Origin: Bacteroidota bacterium
GTDB taxonomy: Bacteria; Bacteroidota; Ignavibacteria; Ignavibacteriales; Ignavibacteriaceae
DNA length: 7,087 bases
Assembly (NCBI GenBank): GCA_023406915.1
Contig: JAEXTR010000324.1
Coordinates: forward strand, 1-7,087
Direction: 5' to 3'
Position 1 is the stretch's first letter, and the number at the start of each line of letters is the position of its first letter. A program made the translations under genes and the position numbers. The notes beneath the pieces are model-generated. The model ran no database searches and was not told where the DNA came from. It saw only the letters and a list, made by a program, of their open reading frames with translations. This document shows, in pieces, positions 6,568 to 7,087 of this stretch.

Positions 6568-7087
6568 CTATTTACCTTTCCAGTCGATTATTTCGAAGGA
6601 ATGACCGTTAAAAACACCATAGCAAGGCTGCTCGAGCCAGGAGCCAAGATTTACATAATACCCGTTACCCATTTTGACGTACTGTCTTTGGTGCAAGTGC
6701 CCAAATACTACAAAATCGTATCCTAGATTGATAATACCTGTAGCTGATGCCAGCAAACCGTCCTTCTCACCATATTCCTTATCGTTGGTATAAGCGCGGC
6801 TTTTTTTACTTGTTCCACCGGCAATATAAATTCCAAGATCGGGGTGTACAAGACTGAAAAGTCCTTGCATAAACCGGTTTCTAAGTATCTTTTTCAGTAT
6901 CCTGTAACCTGTATCGTTCTGGACGTAATCATCTCCGTGTGCAATATAAAACCGTTTACCAAAATATTCTCTCTTTAGCGAAACATCAACAAGTTCGACA
7001 CCAATAACATTCCGGTACAAATCCCTGTGTAAAAAATCGTGATTACCGATCACATAAACGACTTTTACCCCCGCTTCAACCAAATCC
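6568..7087 (-). CDS. Calcineurin-like phosphoesterase, LpxH-like (5' end beyond window)
   Basis: The last 172 codons plus one base of a gene entering from the right edge. The frame is still open at 7087 (codons for Asp-Leu-Val-Glu), so the TTG at 7083 is not a real start. Visible metal-binding motifs of the calcineurin superfamily, numbered from that TTG, are GNHDF (13-17), HGDD (49-52) and GHLH (128-131); the first motif (DxH and GDxxD) lies outside the window. The overall pattern, with a helical insert between HGD and GHLH, resembles UDP-2,3-diacylglucosamine diphosphatases that make lipid X in lipid A synthesis. E. coli LpxH has GNRD where this protein has GNHD, so a related phosphoesterase is possible. 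The stop codon TAG is followed after one codon by the PBP1A start, which implies one transcript and possibly translational coupling. Superfamily is sure; the LpxH role is likely but unproven. Confidence 0.8.
   Translation of the reverse strand, partial: DLVEAGVKVVYVIGNHDFLHRDLYRNVIGVELVDVSLKREYFGKRFYIAHGDDYVQNDTGYRILKKILRNRFMQGLFSLVHPDLGIYIAGGTSKKSRAYTNDKEYGEKDGLLASATGIINLGYDFVVFGHLHQRQYVKMGNGYYVNLGSWLEQPCYGVFNGHSFEIIDWKGK

Noticed and set aside
1..7087. CRISPR arrays, insertion sequences, toxin-antitoxin or defence genes
   Set aside because: No regularly spaced direct repeats, transposase motifs, terminal inverted repeats or paired small genes were seen on either strand.

Overview
The window looks like ordinary chromosome from a Gram-negative member of the Bacteroidota/Chlorobiota (FCB) group, possibly Ignavibacteria or a relative. 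Several things point there. Base composition is AT-leaning, and exported proteins have signal peptides ending in Ala followed by Gln. A DUF2911 lipid-free exported protein, an SBBP beta-propeller protein and an outer-membrane barrel protein ending in Phe are present. The tRNA gene does not encode its CCA end. A putative promoter in front of the tRNA resembles the Bacteroidota -33 TTG / -7 TAnnTTTG type. The exact lineage cannot be settled by reading alone.

Layout from left to right: (1) positions 1-568, minus strand, the first 189 codons of a secreted SBBP beta-propeller repeat protein that runs off the left edge; (2) a 243-bp divergent intergenic region with a very AT-rich block; (3) positions 812-1777, plus strand, an exported alpha/beta-hydrolase; (4) positions 1767-3119, minus strand, a predicted outer-membrane beta-barrel protein, whose stop overlaps the hydrolase gene by 11 bp and whose probable terminator lies inside the hydrolase coding region; (5) positions 3224-4054, minus strand, an exported DUF2911 protein with a helical, TPR-like C-terminus; (6) positions 4129-4294, minus strand, a compact tRNA-Leu(CAG) unit with a putative promoter and a clear intrinsic terminator; (7) positions 4321-6564, minus strand, a bifunctional class A penicillin-binding protein (PBP1A type); (8) positions 6568-7087, minus strand, the C-terminal part of a calcineurin-like phosphoesterase resembling UDP-2,3-diacylglucosamine diphosphatase (LpxH-like), which runs off the right edge.

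The phosphoesterase and PBP1A genes are separated by one codon and are surely co-transcribed. This would tie a probable lipid A step to peptidoglycan synthesis, so the right half is an envelope-biogenesis operon followed by the tRNA. The left half is a set of envelope or exported proteins of unknown role, with no sign that they form one pathway. I see no phage, IS element, CRISPR array, toxin-antitoxin pair or defence system. The most notable points are the in-frame TAG-ATT-TTG junction that starts the PBP gene without an ATG, the terminator buried in a convergent coding end, and three uncharacterised exported proteins. I found no convincing previously undescribed system here.
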